A stretch of DNA of 64,000 nt from positions 124,001-188,000 of the forward strand of contig NZ_JXQM01000001.1 in NCBI RefSeq assembly GCF_000832065.1, in the 5' to 3' direction. The position numbers were made by a program, and so were the translations under genes. Shown here in pieces: positions 30,405 through 41,320 of this stretch. Source of the stretch: Nitrosospira sp. NpAV. GTDB taxonomy: Bacteria; Pseudomonadota; Gammaproteobacteria; Burkholderiales; Nitrosomonadaceae. Under the pieces are notes generated by a model. It was given only the letters and a program-made list of their open reading frames with translations, was not told the origin of the DNA and did not search any database. Positions within the stretch are counted from its first letter, which is position 1; every line of letters begins with the position of its first letter.

Positions 30405-32204
30405 ATGCCCAATATCATCATTCGCGAATATCCGTCGCATGCCTTCGAGGCGTTGGTCCGATATGGCTTACACCCGGTGCTGGCTCGCGTCTATGCCGCG
30501 CGTGGCGTCGAAGCGCCGAATCAACTTGACGTCGAACTGTCGCGGCTGGTTCCATTTGAACATCTGAAGAACGTTTCCATCATGGCGACGTGCCTGGCCG
30601 ACGCAATTCTTACGCGTAAGCGCCTCCTCATCGTTGCCGATTATGATTCGGACGGCGCCACCGCTTGTGCTGTTGGCATACGTGCCCTAAGAAAATTTGG
30701 CGCGATAGTGGATTATCTCGTTCCCAATCGCTTCGAATATGGTTATGGTCTCACGCCGGAAATCGTGCGGCTCGCCGCGGCCGCCATGAACCGTCCGGAT
30801 ATCCTCATCACAGTGGATAATGGCATTGCCAGCGTGGAAGGCGTAGCGGAAGCCAATCGTCTCGGTATGCAAGTATTTGTAACTGACCATCACCTGCCCG
30901 GGGATGAACTGCCGGATGCCGCCGTTATTGTAAACCCCAATCAGCGCGGTTGTGATTTTCCCAGTAAGCATCTTGCCGGAGTGGGCGTGATGTTTTACCT
31001 GATGCTGGCGCTGCGGGCGGTATTGCGCGCCAGAGGAATATTCGCGCCTCCCCGAAAAGAACCCAATCTGGCCAGCCTGCTTGACCTGGTCGCATTGGGC
31101 ACCGTAGCCGATGTCGTGAAACTTGATGACAACAATCGCATCCTGGTGCGGCAAGGCTTGCAACGCATCCGCAAAGGACGTGGCTGCGCGGGTGTCAACG
31201 CCCTGTTGCAAGTCGCGCGGCGTGATTACCGTCGGGCTTCCGCTTACGAGTTGGGTTTTATGCTTGGGCCGAGATTGAATGCCGCCGGCCGGCTCGACGA
31301 TATGGCGCTGGGGATTGAATGCCTTATCACCGATGACGAATCTCGCGCCTTGCAGCTGGCTGCGCAACTCGACGCGCTCAACCGTCAGCGCAGGGAAATC
31401 GAAGCGGATATGCAGGACAGCGCTCTGGCTATGCTGGAAACCGCCTTTTCCACGCATCATAGGCAAAATGCGGGGCAAGATACCACTGACAACTCCCTGA
31501 ATACCTATAGCTTGAGCCTATTCGATCCCGGCTGGCACCAGGGCGTGATCGGCATACTCGCATCGCGCATAAAGGACAGATTTCATCGTCCCGTCATCGC
31601 ATTCGCATCAGGTGGCGATGGAGAAATAAAAGGTTCGGGGAGATCTATTCCCGGCTTCCATCTGCGGGATGCATTGGATCTGGTTTCCAAGCGTCACCCG
31701 GGCCTGCTGCTCAAATTTGGAGGCCATGCGGCAGCTGCGGGACTGACCCTCCGTGCCATTGATTTCGAAAAATTTCGTGATGCTTTCGAGCAAATCACGC
31801 AAACATTGCTTACCCCGGCGGGTCTCGCGCTTGTTATCGAAACCGATGGGAGTCTGGATGAATCCGAATTGAATCCGGAATTGGCGTTGCATCTTACGGA
31901 ACAGGTATGGGGGCAGGGTTTCCCCCAGCCTGCGTTCAATGCCCGCTTTCGAGTGGAAACTCAGCGAGTCATCGGGGAGAAACATCTCAAATTAAAACTG
32001 AGGCGGCAGGAAACACAGCCCGGAGAACATAGCTCGAACAAATTAGGCCGTCTTTATGATGCCATGCTGTTTTTCCATACTATTCCACTTCCGGAAACAA
32101 TCGATGCGGTGTACCGGCTGGAAGTGAATGAGTTCAATGGCAACTGCACTCTTCAATTCATTCTGGACCACTGGTTTCCAACCGATTTGAGCACTGGCGC
32201 CTGA
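30405..32204 (+). CDS. recJ: Single-stranded-DNA-specific exonuclease RecJ
   Basis: RecJ degrades ssDNA 5' to 3' in mismatch, base-excision and recombination repair. The 599-residue protein has the DHH-family motifs: LLIVADYDSDGATA (motif I), TVDNGIAS (II), FVTDHHLPG (III, the DHH), a DLVALGTVADVV region (IV), and the C-terminal DHHA1 signature KFGGHAAAAGL near residue 440. The length is normal. The ATG at 30405 sits after a 116-base gap. mfd follows on the same strand after 229 bases; both serve DNA repair, but the gap suggests separate promoters. Confidence 0.96.
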   Translation: MPNIIIREYPSHAFEALVRYGLHPVLARVYAARGVEAPNQLDVELSRLVPFEHLKNVSIMATCLADAILTRKRLLIVADYDSDGATACAVGIRALRKFGAIVDYLVPNRFEYGYGLTPEIVRLAAAAMNRPDILITVDNGIASVEGVAEANRLGMQVFVTDHHLPGDELPDAAVIVNPNQRGCDFPSKHLAGVGVMFYLMLALRAVLRARGIFAPPRKEPNLASLLDLVALGTVADVVKLDDNNRILVRQGLQRIRKGRGCAGVNALLQVARRDYRRASAYELGFMLGPRLNAAGRLDDMALGIECLITDDESRALQLAAQLDALNRQRREIEADMQDSALAMLETAFSTHHRQNAGQDTTDNSLNTYSLSLFDPGWHQGVIGILASRIKDRFHRPVIAFASGGDGEIKGSGRSIPGFHLRDALDLVSKRHPGLLLKFGGHAAAAGLTLRAIDFEKFRDAFEQITQTLLTPAGLALVIETDGSLDESELNPELALHLTEQVWGQGFPQPAFNARFRVETQRVIGEKHLKLKLRRQETQPGEHSSNKLGRLYDAMLFFHTIPLPETIDAVYRLEVNEFNGNCTLQFILDHWFPTDLSTGA

Positions 32205-32433
32205 TTATCGGTTTCGAAAAGGCAGGAACCTTTGCATGCTCATTTTGCCATCTATCCCTCGTCCCCTGATCAGCCTGTTGAACCGGACGAACGGTAGCGC
32301 TACTTTTTCTGCAATAGTCAACCAGCTGTACCGAATGCCGGGTGCTGATAACTGATACATAAATTTCTTTTCAATGTGGACCGAGGGCGTTTATCATTCG
32401 CTGCCCATAGACAATAGACCATAATACCCGCAA

Positions 32434-35400
32434 ATGCCCCTTAAGCTGCCGCTACCTGCGCCCAGATCAATCATTCGCTATCCTCATTTTGACGGCTCCT
32501 GTGATGCACTCGCGCTCGCACAACTGGCGCAGCAGGCAAAACCGATAGCGATTATTACGGCGAGCGCACTTGCCGCGCAAAGATTGCTGGAAGAAATGCC
32601 TTTTTTTTCACCCGCACTGAGAACTCATCTGCTGCCGGATTGGGAAACACTGCCGTATGATACCTTCTCACCCCACCATGACTTGGTTTCCGAACGGTTA
32701 GCCACGCTTTATCAGATCATGAGTGGCGCTTGCGATATATTGATTGTACCCGTCACTACCGCGCTATATCGCATGCCTCCGCTAGAATATCTCGCTGCGC
32801 ACACCTTCTTTCTTAAGCGGGGAGAAACGCTCAATCTAAGCGCGCTACGCGGTCAGATGACTCTGGCGGGTTATACACATGTCACTCAAGTGCTATCACC
32901 AGGGGAATACAGTTTGCGCGGCGGCCTGATTGATCTGTTCCCGACGGGCAGTCCGCTTCCTTACCGCATTGATTTGCTGGATAACGAAATCGAGTCCATC
33001 CGCACATTCGACGTGGATACGCAGAGAAGCGTCTATCCCGTCAGCGAAATACGATTATTACCCGCGCGTGAATTCCCTTTTGACGAAGAAGGTCGCACTT
33101 GTTTTCGAAGCAATTTCCGCGAAAAATTCGAGGGTGATCCGTCAAGAAGCCGAATTTACAAGGATATAAGCAAAGGTGTCGCGCCTCCGGGCATCGAATA
33201 TTACTTGCCGCTGTTTTTCGCCCATACCGCGACATTGTTCGACTACTTGCCACAAACGATGCCGCTATGTCTCCACCATGATATCTACCCCGCAGTCGAG
33301 AACTTCTGGCGCGACACGCAATCGCGCTATCAATTGTTACGTGGCGACCATGACCGGCCGCTACTGCCGCCGGCAGAATTGTTTGTCCCAACAGAGGCTT
33401 TTTTTGGTGCGCTAAAGCCTTATCCTCGTGTTGAAATCCCATCCGAAGCACGAAGCGTGAATCCCGATGTCCAAAATTTGACCCGTTCGCTGCCACCCCT
33501 GCAGATCGACCGCCGTGCTGGTAATCCTGCCGAGCAACTTGCCAGGTTCATTCCGGAATTCACCGCCAGCTTCAAATCATCTTCTGGACGAACATTGCTG
33601 CTGGCGGAAAGCCTTGGTAGACGAGAGCTGATGCTGGACCACTTGAAGCAATATGGGTTATCTCCGGATATTTGCGACAGTTATGCGCAATTCCTGGCGA
33701 GTACCCAGCCTTTCATGCTTAGCGTTGCGCCATTGCATAGCGGTTTCATACTCTCCGCTGAAGGCATGGCCTTCATCACCGAAAACGAACTCTATGCAAG
33801 GCATCTGCATGGCCGCCGTGAACGCGATTCGCGCAAAGCTACCGCGGTGGGTGATGCAATGCTGCGCGATCTTTCCGAAATCAAGCCCGGTGATCCGGTG
33901 GTACATGAACAGCATGGCATCGGCCGGTACCTTGGCCTGGTAAGCATGGATGCTGGAGAAGGCGTAACAGAGTTTTTGTCGCTCGAATACGAGGGCGGAG
34001 ACAAACTTTACGTACCGGTTTCGCAACTGCATCTTATCGGGCGGTACAGTGGGGCGGCGCCGGAAGCCGCACCGCTGCATAAACTCGGCAGCGGTCAATG
34101 GGACAAAGCCAAGCGCAAAGCGATGCAGCAGGTGCGGGATACCGCCGCGGAACTGCTCAATCTGTATGCTCAACGTGCCGCTCGCCTGGGTCATGCATTT
34201 GCTTTCAGGCAACATGATTATGAAGCTTTTGTCGAAGGCTTCGGCTTCGAGGAAACACCGGATCAAGCGGCCGCGATCGAGTCGGTGATCGAGGACCTGA
34301 CTTCGGGTAAACCGATGGACCGGTTGATCTGTGGCGACGTAGGTTTTGGTAAAACGGAAGTGGCGTTGCGCGCTGCCTTCGTCGCCGTTGCCGATGGCAA
34401 GCAAGTAGCGGTACTGGTACCTACCACGCTGCTGGCCGAGCAGCACTTTCAGAATTTCTCCGATCGCTTCAGTCTGATTGCAGACGAGTGGCCAATAAAA
34501 ATTGCCGAGCTGTCACGCTTCCGTTCGGTTAAGGAGCAGGCACAAGCATTGACGGGACTGGCCAGCGGACAAATGGACATTGTTATCGGCACCCATAAAC
34601 TGATTCAGAAAGGAGTGAAATTTAAAAACCTGGGGCTGGTCATCATAGACGAGGAACATCGTTTTGGGGTGCGCCAGAAGGAACAGCTGAAAAATCTACG
34701 TGCTGAGGTCGATGTACTGACACTTACCGCGACGCCCATCCCCCGTACGCTTGCAATGTCACTGGAGGGGTTGCGCGACTTTTCCGTGATCGCCACCGCA
34801 CCCCAGCGGCGGCTTGCAATCAAAACCTTTGTCAACCGGCTTTCCGAGGGCGTCATCCGTGAAGCGTGTCTACGAGAATTAAAACGTGGCGGCCAGATAT
34901 ATTTTCTGCACAATGAAATAGGCACTATTCAGCCGATGCATGACAAGCTTGCCCGATTGTTGCCGGAAGCACGTATACAGATCGCCCACGGACAGATGCG
35001 CGAACGCGAGCTGGAGCATGTGATGAAGGATTTCTATCAACAGCGCTTCAATCTGCTGCTTTGCACCACCATCATCGAGACCGGCATTGACATTCCCACT
35101 GCCAATACCATCATCATCAATCGCGCGGACAGATTCGGCCTTGCCCAATTGCATCAGTTGCGCGGACGGGTAGGCCGCTCGCACCACCAAGCCTATGCCT
35201 ATCTTTTAGTACCAGAAGAAGAGGCGCTTGGCGCACAAGCGAGAAAGCGCCTTGAAGCCATTCAAACTATGGAAGAACTGGGAGCTGGGTTTTACCTCGC
35301 CATGCATGATCTGGAAATCCGCGGTGCGGGCGAAGTACTGGGCGAATCCCAAAGCGGCGAAATGCAGGAAATTGGCTTCAATCTCTACACCACCATGCTG

Positions 35401-35895
35401 GATGCCGCCATTCGATCGTTGAAAGAGGGCAAAGAGCCCGATATCCAGCATCCCCTAGGCGTCGCGACCGAAATTAATCTGCATGTGCCGGCCTTGTTGC
35501 CGGACGACTACTGTAGCGACGTGCATGAGCGCCTGGTACTGTATAAACGGTTGGCCAATTGCTCAAATGATGAACAGCTGGATGACATGCAAGGTGAATT
35601 GATAGACCGCTTCGGCTTGATGCCCGATCCTGTCAGAGCATTATTGGACTGCCATCACCTGCGTATTGCCGCCAAGCCATTGGGAATCAGCCGGGTAGAA
35701 GCCGGCGTTGACTACATCCAGGTGCAATTTATCCCCCATCCACCGGTAGATGTCGCCAGAATCATTGCACTCATTCAACGCAGCCGCGAATACGAGCTTT
35801 CGGGTCCGGATCGGTTAAAAATAAAGGCCAAAATTGCAGAGGTGACCGAACGAGTAAAACGGATAAGGAATTTGATCGCTGAGTTAAGCAAATGA
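32434..35895 (+). CDS. mfd: Transcription-repair coupling factor Mfd
   Basis: Mfd removes RNA polymerase stalled at DNA damage and recruits UvrA. The 1153-residue protein has the N-terminal UvrB-like module (LPDWETLPYDTFSPHHDL), an RNA-polymerase-interacting domain starting DPVVHEQHGIGRYLGL, the translocase P-loop ICGDVGFGKTEVALRAAF, DEEHRFGVRQKE, LTATPIPRTL, the TRG region, and the C-terminal UvrA-masking domain (about 1000-1153). The length matches the family. The ATG at 32434 is the only good start. It is a single gene between recJ and the diguanylate cyclase. Confidence 0.98.
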   Translation: MPLKLPLPAPRSIIRYPHFDGSCDALALAQLAQQAKPIAIITASALAAQRLLEEMPFFSPALRTHLLPDWETLPYDTFSPHHDLVSERLATLYQIMSGACDILIVPVTTALYRMPPLEYLAAHTFFLKRGETLNLSALRGQMTLAGYTHVTQVLSPGEYSLRGGLIDLFPTGSPLPYRIDLLDNEIESIRTFDVDTQRSVYPVSEIRLLPAREFPFDEEGRTCFRSNFREKFEGDPSRSRIYKDISKGVAPPGIEYYLPLFFAHTATLFDYLPQTMPLCLHHDIYPAVENFWRDTQSRYQLLRGDHDRPLLPPAELFVPTEAFFGALKPYPRVEIPSEARSVNPDVQNLTRSLPPLQIDRRAGNPAEQLARFIPEFTASFKSSSGRTLLLAESLGRRELMLDHLKQYGLSPDICDSYAQFLASTQPFMLSVAPLHSGFILSAEGMAFITENELYARHLHGRRERDSRKATAVGDAMLRDLSEIKPGDPVVHEQHGIGRYLGLVSMDAGEGVTEFLSLEYEGGDKLYVPVSQLHLIGRYSGAAPEAAPLHKLGSGQWDKAKRKAMQQVRDTAAELLNLYAQRAARLGHAFAFRQHDYEAFVEGFGFEETPDQAAAIESVIEDLTSGKPMDRLICGDVGFGKTEVALRAAFVAVADGKQVAVLVPTTLLAEQHFQNFSDRFSLIADEWPIKIAELSRFRSVKEQAQALTGLASGQMDIVIGTHKLIQKGVKFKNLGLVIIDEEHRFGVRQKEQLKNLRAEVDVLTLTATPIPRTLAMSLEGLRDFSVIATAPQRRLAIKTFVNRLSEGVIREACLRELKRGGQIYFLHNEIGTIQPMHDKLARLLPEARIQIAHGQMRERELEHVMKDFYQQRFNLLLCTTIIETGIDIPTANTIIINRADRFGLAQLHQLRGRVGRSHHQAYAYLLVPEEEALGAQARKRLEAIQTMEELGAGFYLAMHDLEIRGAGEVLGESQSGEMQEIGFNLYTTMLDAAIRSLKEGKEPDIQHPLGVATEINLHVPALLPDDYCSDVHERLVLYKRLANCSNDEQLDDMQGELIDRFGLMPDPVRALLDCHHLRIAAKPLGISRVEAGVDYIQVQFIPHPPVDVARIIALIQRSREYELSGPDRLKIKAKIAEVTERVKRIRNLIAELSK

Positions 35896-36096
35896 AAATC
35901 CAGTAAAATGAATCATGCTTACGAGTTGCATCGTATCCTGGTATGCAATACCAGCGCAAATTTCATTGAAAGTTGCTATAAATGTTGTTTTTATTGAAGA
36001 ATTTCAAGTGCTCGAGCGCTTTCAAGGAAAATCCTCCTGCATTCGGGCATGACATCCCCGCCCATTTTGACATTTTTAGAAACATTTATTTACATG

Positions 36097-37749
36097 GTGT
36101 GGTTAAAAAGTATAAAAAGCAAAATAATGGTTTTCGCCATCATAGCCACGCTCATTCCGTCATTGGGACTGGGATTACTATCGTTCCGGCAGAACGAGGT
36201 ACAGATCAGCGACAATGTTACCCGTGAGCTTCGTACGCTGACCAGTGATGCCAGCCGCGAAATAGAACTCTGGATTGATAAACGCGCCCATGAAGTGCGC
36301 GTAACATCCACTTCGAGTGCAGTCATCGATGGATTATCAGCGATTGCGCGTCCGCAAGCGAATATCCGCGCAAACGCGGCCACTAAAAATCCGCAGGCGC
36401 TGGCGCACTATCTGCGTTCAATCCAGACAAAGCTCGATACGTTACTGGAGTTGACGGTAGTGGATGCAGGCGGGCAGATTGTGGCCAGCAGTGCGGCAAC
36501 GGCAGCAGCCGCAGCCATAACGCTTCCAAACGACTGGCCGCCCCACTCGCTCACGGAGGGCCTCGTGATCGTCCCGCCTCATTGGGATGAGCAATATGCC
36601 ACTGCAACACTCAGCATTGCGGTTCCGGTATTATCATATGACAACCTATTAATGGGTGCATTGGTAGCCGTGCTTGACCTGCGTATGTTGCAACCCCACT
36701 TAAAAGACACCGCAAAATCCCCACCGGGAGAAGTACTCCTGCTGGATCGGGATGGAAGGATTCTTGTCGGCAGCCAGACTGATTCGAAAAAACTGAAACA
36801 ACTGGATGTGTCGGTCCTGCGACGCCTTGAGGAGCAACCCGGCATATCCTTGGTTTTCCGGGGAATGACACATCCAGAGGTTATCGGACTCGCCGATGTA
36901 TCCGCAAATCTGCCGGTCACTATCGTAGCGGAACGGGATCGTGCCGAGGTCTATGGCGCCTGGGTGGATCTGCGCGATATGTTTCTGGCGCTCGTGGGCG
37001 CGCTGGTTATAGTGGTGGCAGCAGTAGCCTTTCAGATGGGCCGTTCGATTGTCGGACCGTTGCAACGGCTGATCGGCGCAGCGGACAGGATTGCCAGCGG
37101 CGATCTTGAGGTGCGGCTGGCAGCGACACGAAACGACGAACTGGGTCATCTCACACAGGTATTCAACCAAATGGCGGACAAGTTGCGCCACAGTCACGCC
37201 GAAATCATGGCCGCCAATCAAGCCATGCAGCAGCAGAATCAGGTGCTGGAAACACTCTCGATAACGGATAGTCTTACCGGTCTATACAACCGCAGCAAAC
37301 TTGATGCGATCCTCAGCGATGAGCTTGCGCGTTTCAACCGCACCCAGCGAGAATTTACGTTGTTAATGATGGATATCGACTACTTTAAAACGCTCAACGA
37401 CACGTATGGCCATATCACTGGCGATGAGATCCTGGCAGCGGTAGCCAGAATACTCGTCCAGTCGATCCGCAGTATCGACTATGCAGCACGCTATGGCGGC
37501 GATGAATTCATTATTATTCTAGTGGAAACTTCAGCGGACCAGGCATTGAATACAGCGGAACGCATCCGCTCTCAGGTAGAAAATATGCGTTACAGGGCCA
37601 ATGATTCAATCATCGCAGTAACGGTGAGCATCGGTGTAGTGCAGTGCCAGTCAGCCGACATAACACCGACAGCAGTATTCGCTCGCGCCGATAGCGCACT
37701 CTACGAAGCCAAGCACGCCGGCCGCAATCGAGCATTCTGCGTTTCCTAG
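36097..37749 (+). CDS. Membrane-bound diguanylate cyclase (Cache-like sensor, HAMP, GGDEF)
   Basis: The protein makes cyclic di-GMP. It has a first membrane segment (IMVFAIIATLIPSLGLGLLSF), a periplasmic sensor of about 270 residues with a Cache-like pattern, a second membrane segment (MFLALVGALVIVVAAVAFQM), a HAMP linker (SIVGPLQRLIGAADRIASGD) and a GGDEF domain. The active site reads YGGDEF with Gly467 first, and the inhibitory RxxD site (RSID) lies the proper five residues before it, so product inhibition is expected. I start at the ATG at 36097; the ATG at 36049 would add 16 residues. No PilZ or EAL partner is adjacent. Confidence 0.93.
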   Translation: MWLKSIKSKIMVFAIIATLIPSLGLGLLSFRQNEVQISDNVTRELRTLTSDASREIELWIDKRAHEVRVTSTSSAVIDGLSAIARPQANIRANAATKNPQALAHYLRSIQTKLDTLLELTVVDAGGQIVASSAATAAAAAITLPNDWPPHSLTEGLVIVPPHWDEQYATATLSIAVPVLSYDNLLMGALVAVLDLRMLQPHLKDTAKSPPGEVLLLDRDGRILVGSQTDSKKLKQLDVSVLRRLEEQPGISLVFRGMTHPEVIGLADVSANLPVTIVAERDRAEVYGAWVDLRDMFLALVGALVIVVAAVAFQMGRSIVGPLQRLIGAADRIASGDLEVRLAATRNDELGHLTQVFNQMADKLRHSHAEIMAANQAMQQQNQVLETLSITDSLTGLYNRSKLDAILSDELARFNRTQREFTLLMMDIDYFKTLNDTYGHITGDEILAAVARILVQSIRSIDYAARYGGDEFIIILVETSADQALNTAERIRSQVENMRYRANDSIIAVTVSIGVVQCQSADITPTAVFARADSALYEAKHAGRNRAFCVS

Positions 37750-37801
37750 CCCCGGGCTTAGGAAATCGAAGCATTTTGAGTATTCGTCGTGGCGGGCAAT
37801 A

Positions 37802-38632
37802 CTATTTGCCCACTTGGGCCTCCACCAAAGTGTTCAGCACCCATCCTGACTGCCCCTCGGCCGTCTGAATTCTCAGCCAGTCACCTTGATATGACTCCGC
37901 CGTCATGGGGGAATCTTTCTTTATGATACTAAGTACCGCTGCGCCCAGCATCGGCTTCTGACGCAGATTGCTGTTGGTCGCGGCACGCAACGGGATGGGC
38001 ACGTCGAACGGCGTTGTCACCCGGCGCGGATCTGGCACCTTGAAAGTACGATTATTCTTTATCATATCGATAAATCCACGAGCATACGCGGCGTACTCCA
38101 TGGCCGCGACATGATTGTGTTCCGCATAGGACGCAGCAGCGGCGCTCAGGAAACGCTGCGCCTGGCTTTGCATCACCTGTTCGGACTCTGTAAATTGGGA
38201 TGACTTCAAGTTTTCCATGGCAACCTCAGCCTCCGCGATGGTCGAGGCAGCGGCGGGGCGCGTGGCCAACCGCCGCAACTTGACCTGGGTGTGGACAGCC
38301 TGATTGCTTGTCTCCTGCAAAGTCTTGGCCTGATCCTGCTGCCGGACCTGCTGAATGCGGATCTGCGCCTCTTTTTCCGCCAGCATCTTTTGCAGACGTT
38401 CGATTTCCTGTTGCTGTGCCTCTTTTTCCACCTCCTTTTCCACCAGCAGTTTTTGCAGACGTTCGATTTCCTGCTGTTCCTTCATGCTGGGCTCTGGGGA
38501 AATGACCGGCAGTTCAGGAGGCTGCGATTTGGGAAAGCTGCATCCCGTTATGTTCAAGCCCAGCAAAACCAGAGCTATCCAGCATGACACCGGTCTTGCT
38601 GAAACCTGTGGCAGCGTATACAGCTTATCCAT
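37802..38632 (-). CDS. Coiled-coil lipoprotein with C-terminal SH3-like domain
   Basis: The product has a lipoprotein signal peptide with lipobox LNITGC, a proline-rich stretch, a long charged coiled coil (two copies of EIERLQK-type heptads) and a helical middle (VAMENLKSSQFTESEQVM onward). The C-terminal 65 residues look like an SH3b domain (RQKPMLGAAVLSIIKKDSPM, then WLRIQTAEGQSGWV). It is probably an outer-membrane lipoprotein that contacts peptidoglycan. A 63-base imperfect duplication (around 38391 and 38454) underlies the two coiled-coil copies and equals three heptads. I start at the ATG at 38632; the ATG at 38677 would add 15 polar residues. The function is unknown. Confidence 0.82.
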   Translation of the reverse strand: MDKLYTLPQVSARPVSCWIALVLLGLNITGCSFPKSQPPELPVISPEPSMKEQQEIERLQKLLVEKEVEKEAQQQEIERLQKMLAEKEAQIRIQQVRQQDQAKTLQETSNQAVHTQVKLRRLATRPAAASTIAEAEVAMENLKSSQFTESEQVMQSQAQRFLSAAAASYAEHNHVAAMEYAAYARGFIDMIKNNRTFKVPDPRRVTTPFDVPIPLRAATNSNLRQKPMLGAAVLSIIKKDSPMTAESYQGDWLRIQTAEGQSGWVLNTLVEAQVGK

Positions 38633-38789
38633 CTCTATCGAAAATCCTTTCACTTCCTTATCTCCTGGTTCCAACACCTAAAATACACGATGTATTATCG
38701 CGCAGTTCTCATTTCACAGTTCAGCTTTATGTTATACGCATCATTATTCTGATGGGCTACCTATAATAACGGCGTAATACCCCTGGGCT

Positions 38790-40025
38790 TTACCTTAGCG
38801 CCCCACTTTTAAGCGGTATTTTTACGGGCACCACCCGGCTGGCTGCAAGTTTTGCGCGGAATCTTGCCTCGGCAGTATCGACACCATTCGCCAGCGCCAC
38901 GCCCATGCGGCGATTGAGGAACGCTTCCGGCTTACCGAATAGTCGCAAGTCGCTTTGCGGTACACGCAACGCATCGTCCACGCCACTAAACGCAATAGCT
39001 TCCTGGTTCATCTGCCCATAAATCACGGCACTCGCGCCGGGTACGCGCAAATCGGTATTCACTGGGAGGCCGAGTATAGCGCGGGCATGCAGCTCGAATT
39101 GGTTCTGAAGCTGACTGCACATCGTCACCATGCCGGTATCGTGTGGACGCGGACTGACCTCGCTGAACCAGACATGGTCACCTTTAACAAATAGCTCCAC
39201 GCCAAAAATACCCAGGCCCCCGAGGTTACCGGTGATCTTCTCGGCAATGTCACGCGCACGTCGCAACGCTAGAGGCGGCATTACCTGCGGTTGCCAGCTT
39301 TCCACGTAGTCGCCATGAATCTGAATATGGCCGATGGGTTCGCAAAAATGTGTTTCCACGTCACCATTCGCACTTACTGCACGCACGGTAAGCTGTGTTA
39401 TTTCGTAATCAAAATCGATGAAACCCTCGACAATGACCCGTCCCTGATCCACTCTGCTGCCGCTTCCAGCATCATTCCATGCGGCCTCCACTTCGCCGGC
39501 TCCATTGATTTTCGATTGACCCTTGCCAGAGGACGACATCACCGGCTTTACTATACAAGGGTAGCCGATGCCATCTGCAATTGCCGCGCGCAATTCTTTC
39601 AGGCCACTGGCAAAGGCATATGATGACGTCGGCAAGCCCAGCGTTTCAGCCGCAAGACGGCGGATTCCCTCGCGATGCATGGTAAGCTGCGCGGCGCGCG
39701 CCGTGGGAATGACGCGCGCCACACCCATCCGTTCGATCTCCACCAGCATGGCGGTATCGATCGCTTCGATTTCCGGCACAATGAGGTGGGGCTGCTCCTG
39801 TTCTATCAGTTTACGCAGCGCAGCGCCATCCGCCATATTGACTACATGCGCGCGGTGCGCCACCTGATGGCCGGGTGCGTTGGCATAGCGATCGACGGCG
39901 ATGGTTTCTATGCCCAGGCGTTGCAGGGCGATAATGACTTCCTTGCCGAGCTCACCGCTGCCTAACAACATTACTTTCGTGGCGGCGGGACTGAGCGGGG
40001 TTCCGATAATGAGCGGTTTAGTCAT
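38790..40025 (-). CDS. purT: Formate-dependent phosphoribosylglycinamide formyltransferase
   Basis: PurT is the ATP-grasp enzyme that makes formyl-GAR from GAR and formate, bypassing the folate-dependent PurN. The 411-residue protein has the N-terminal loop [13 protein letters not shown], the VPEIEAID segment, [16 protein letters not shown] (ATP-grasp lysine and glycine loop), and the metal-binding [27 protein letters not shown] region. The ATG at 40025 has no long leader. It is a single gene, divergent from serB. Whether PurN is also present cannot be seen here. Confidence 0.96.
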   Translation of the reverse strand: MTKPLIIGTPLSPAATKVMLLGSGELGKEVIIALQRLGIETIAVDRYANAPGHQVAHRAHVVNMADGAALRKLIEQEQPHLIVPEIEAIDTAMLVEIERMGVARVIPTARAAQLTMHREGIRRLAAETLGLPTSSYAFASGLKELRAAIADGIGYPCIVKPVMSSSGKGQSKINGAGEVEAAWNDAGSGSRVDQGRVIVEGFIDFDYEITQLTVRAVSANGDVETHFCEPIGHIQIHGDYVESWQPQVMPPLALRRARDIAEKITGNLGGLGIFGVELFVKGDHVWFSEVSPRPHDTGMVTMCSQLQNQFELHARAILGLPVNTDLRVPGASAVIYGQMNQEAIAFSGVDDALRVPQSDLRLFGKPEAFLNRRMGVALANGVDTAEARFRAKLAASRVVPVKIPLKSGALR

Positions 40026-40391
40026 GGTTTTACCTGTTTATACATTTCGTTTTGAAAGAGGTGATGCATAATCATATGTTCCCATAACAATCCGCGGCAC
40101 GGAACTTTCTTAAGAGTGTCGGCAACTATGCTGAACGGATGATACGCATATCATCTTCAGTTTTTCGGAGACCAGGTATGGAAGTGAGTCGCGATTGCTG
40201 GCAAAATGCGGACTGTTAAAATATCGGCATTCACGCCGCCTCCGCGTTTCCCCGGAAAGTTGCTATGCAGGCGATCCACTTCCAATTGCTAGTGAGATTT
40301 CCTTATGATAATAACAAGACATGCCCTCTGTTGAGCGGGGCGCTTAACATAATCCTTCGTACAAGAAACTTCTTAACGGTCATTGACATCC
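40026..40391. other. Divergent purT-serB intergenic region
   Basis: This 366-base gap must hold promoters for both genes. I see an imperfect inverted repeat near 40135-40160 (GATGAT and ATCATC arms) and a 13-codon frame from 40179 (MEVSRDCWQNADC) with a GGAG-like site, possibly chance. No RNA family or riboswitch (for example a purine switch) was recognised. Confidence 0.4.
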
Positions 40392-41222
40392 ATGAATCTC
40401 ATTATCCAGGGCCTTGAGGTAGCTAACCATGATTTAAGGGAATTGGCAAAGCTTGCTGGCGCTAGCCAGATCGAACGCATCACCAGTGAGGCGTTCCGGC
40501 TGAAAAATGCGAGCCAGCGGGAGCACATCGCCGAATATTGTGCCGATGCCGAACTGGACTTCGCTTTTGTCGAGAACTCGATGCCCCTTGGAGATTTTGG
40601 CCTGGTTGCCATGGATATGGACTCCACGCTGCTTGCGATCGAATCCATTGATGAAATCGCCGATATGCACGGTGTAAAGCCACAAGTATCCGACATTACG
40701 CTGAGAACCATGCGCGGCGAGATCGTCTTTGCTGAGAGCTTGAGACTACGTACTGCATTACTGCAAGGACTGGACCAAAATGCGCTGCAACAGGTTTATG
40801 ATGAGCGCGTGCGATTAAGTCCCGGTGCGGAAAAGATGCTGCAACGGATGCAATCAGTAGGCCTCAGAACAATGGTCATTTCGGGGGGATTCACATTCTT
40901 TACCGATAGAATAAGAAAGAAGTTGGGGTTTGATTACGCGGCCGCCAATACGCTTGAAATCCTGGAGGGTAAACTTACCGGCAAGGTACTGGGTGAAATT
41001 ATTGGAGCCCAGGGAAAGGCCGATATACTAAAACGCGTGCGTGAGGAACTTGGATTGAAGCGGGAACAAGTGATCGCCATCGGTGATGGCGCGAATGATC
41101 TTAAGATGCTCGAAGAGGCTGGCGTCAGTATCGCCTATCATGCCAAGCCCATCGTGCAGGAAAAAGCCACCTACTCAATCAATCATGTCGGCCTTGATGG
41201 AGTAGTTAACTTGTTTGGCTGA
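40392..41222 (+). CDS. serB: Phosphoserine phosphatase
   Basis: SerB removes phosphate from O-phosphoserine in the last step of serine synthesis. It is a HAD hydrolase: motif I VAMDMDSTLL (nucleophile Asp), motif II VISGGFTFF, a Lys motif, and motif IV GDGANDLKMLEEAG are all present. The cap region MRGEIVFAESLRLRTALLQG is typical. The start is the ATG at 40392 (276 residues); a TTG nine bases earlier is less likely. The N-terminal 75 residues before motif I resemble the small regulatory domain of proteobacterial SerB. It converges with the TonB receptor gene after 98 bases. Confidence 0.95.
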   Translation: MNLIIQGLEVANHDLRELAKLAGASQIERITSEAFRLKNASQREHIAEYCADAELDFAFVENSMPLGDFGLVAMDMDSTLLAIESIDEIADMHGVKPQVSDITLRTMRGEIVFAESLRLRTALLQGLDQNALQQVYDERVRLSPGAEKMLQRMQSVGLRTMVISGGFTFFTDRIRKKLGFDYAAANTLEILEGKLTGKVLGEIIGAQGKADILKRVREELGLKREQVIAIGDGANDLKMLEEAGVSIAYHAKPIVQEKATYSINHVGLDGVVNLFG

Positions 41223-41320
41223 TCTTCGCCGCTTCGGCCCCGGCAAGGGGCAACATATCGAGCTCCGAATAGGGCATCCGGGTTAGTCGGGGGTCAACGT
41301 AAATTTGTTCAGAAGGCTCT

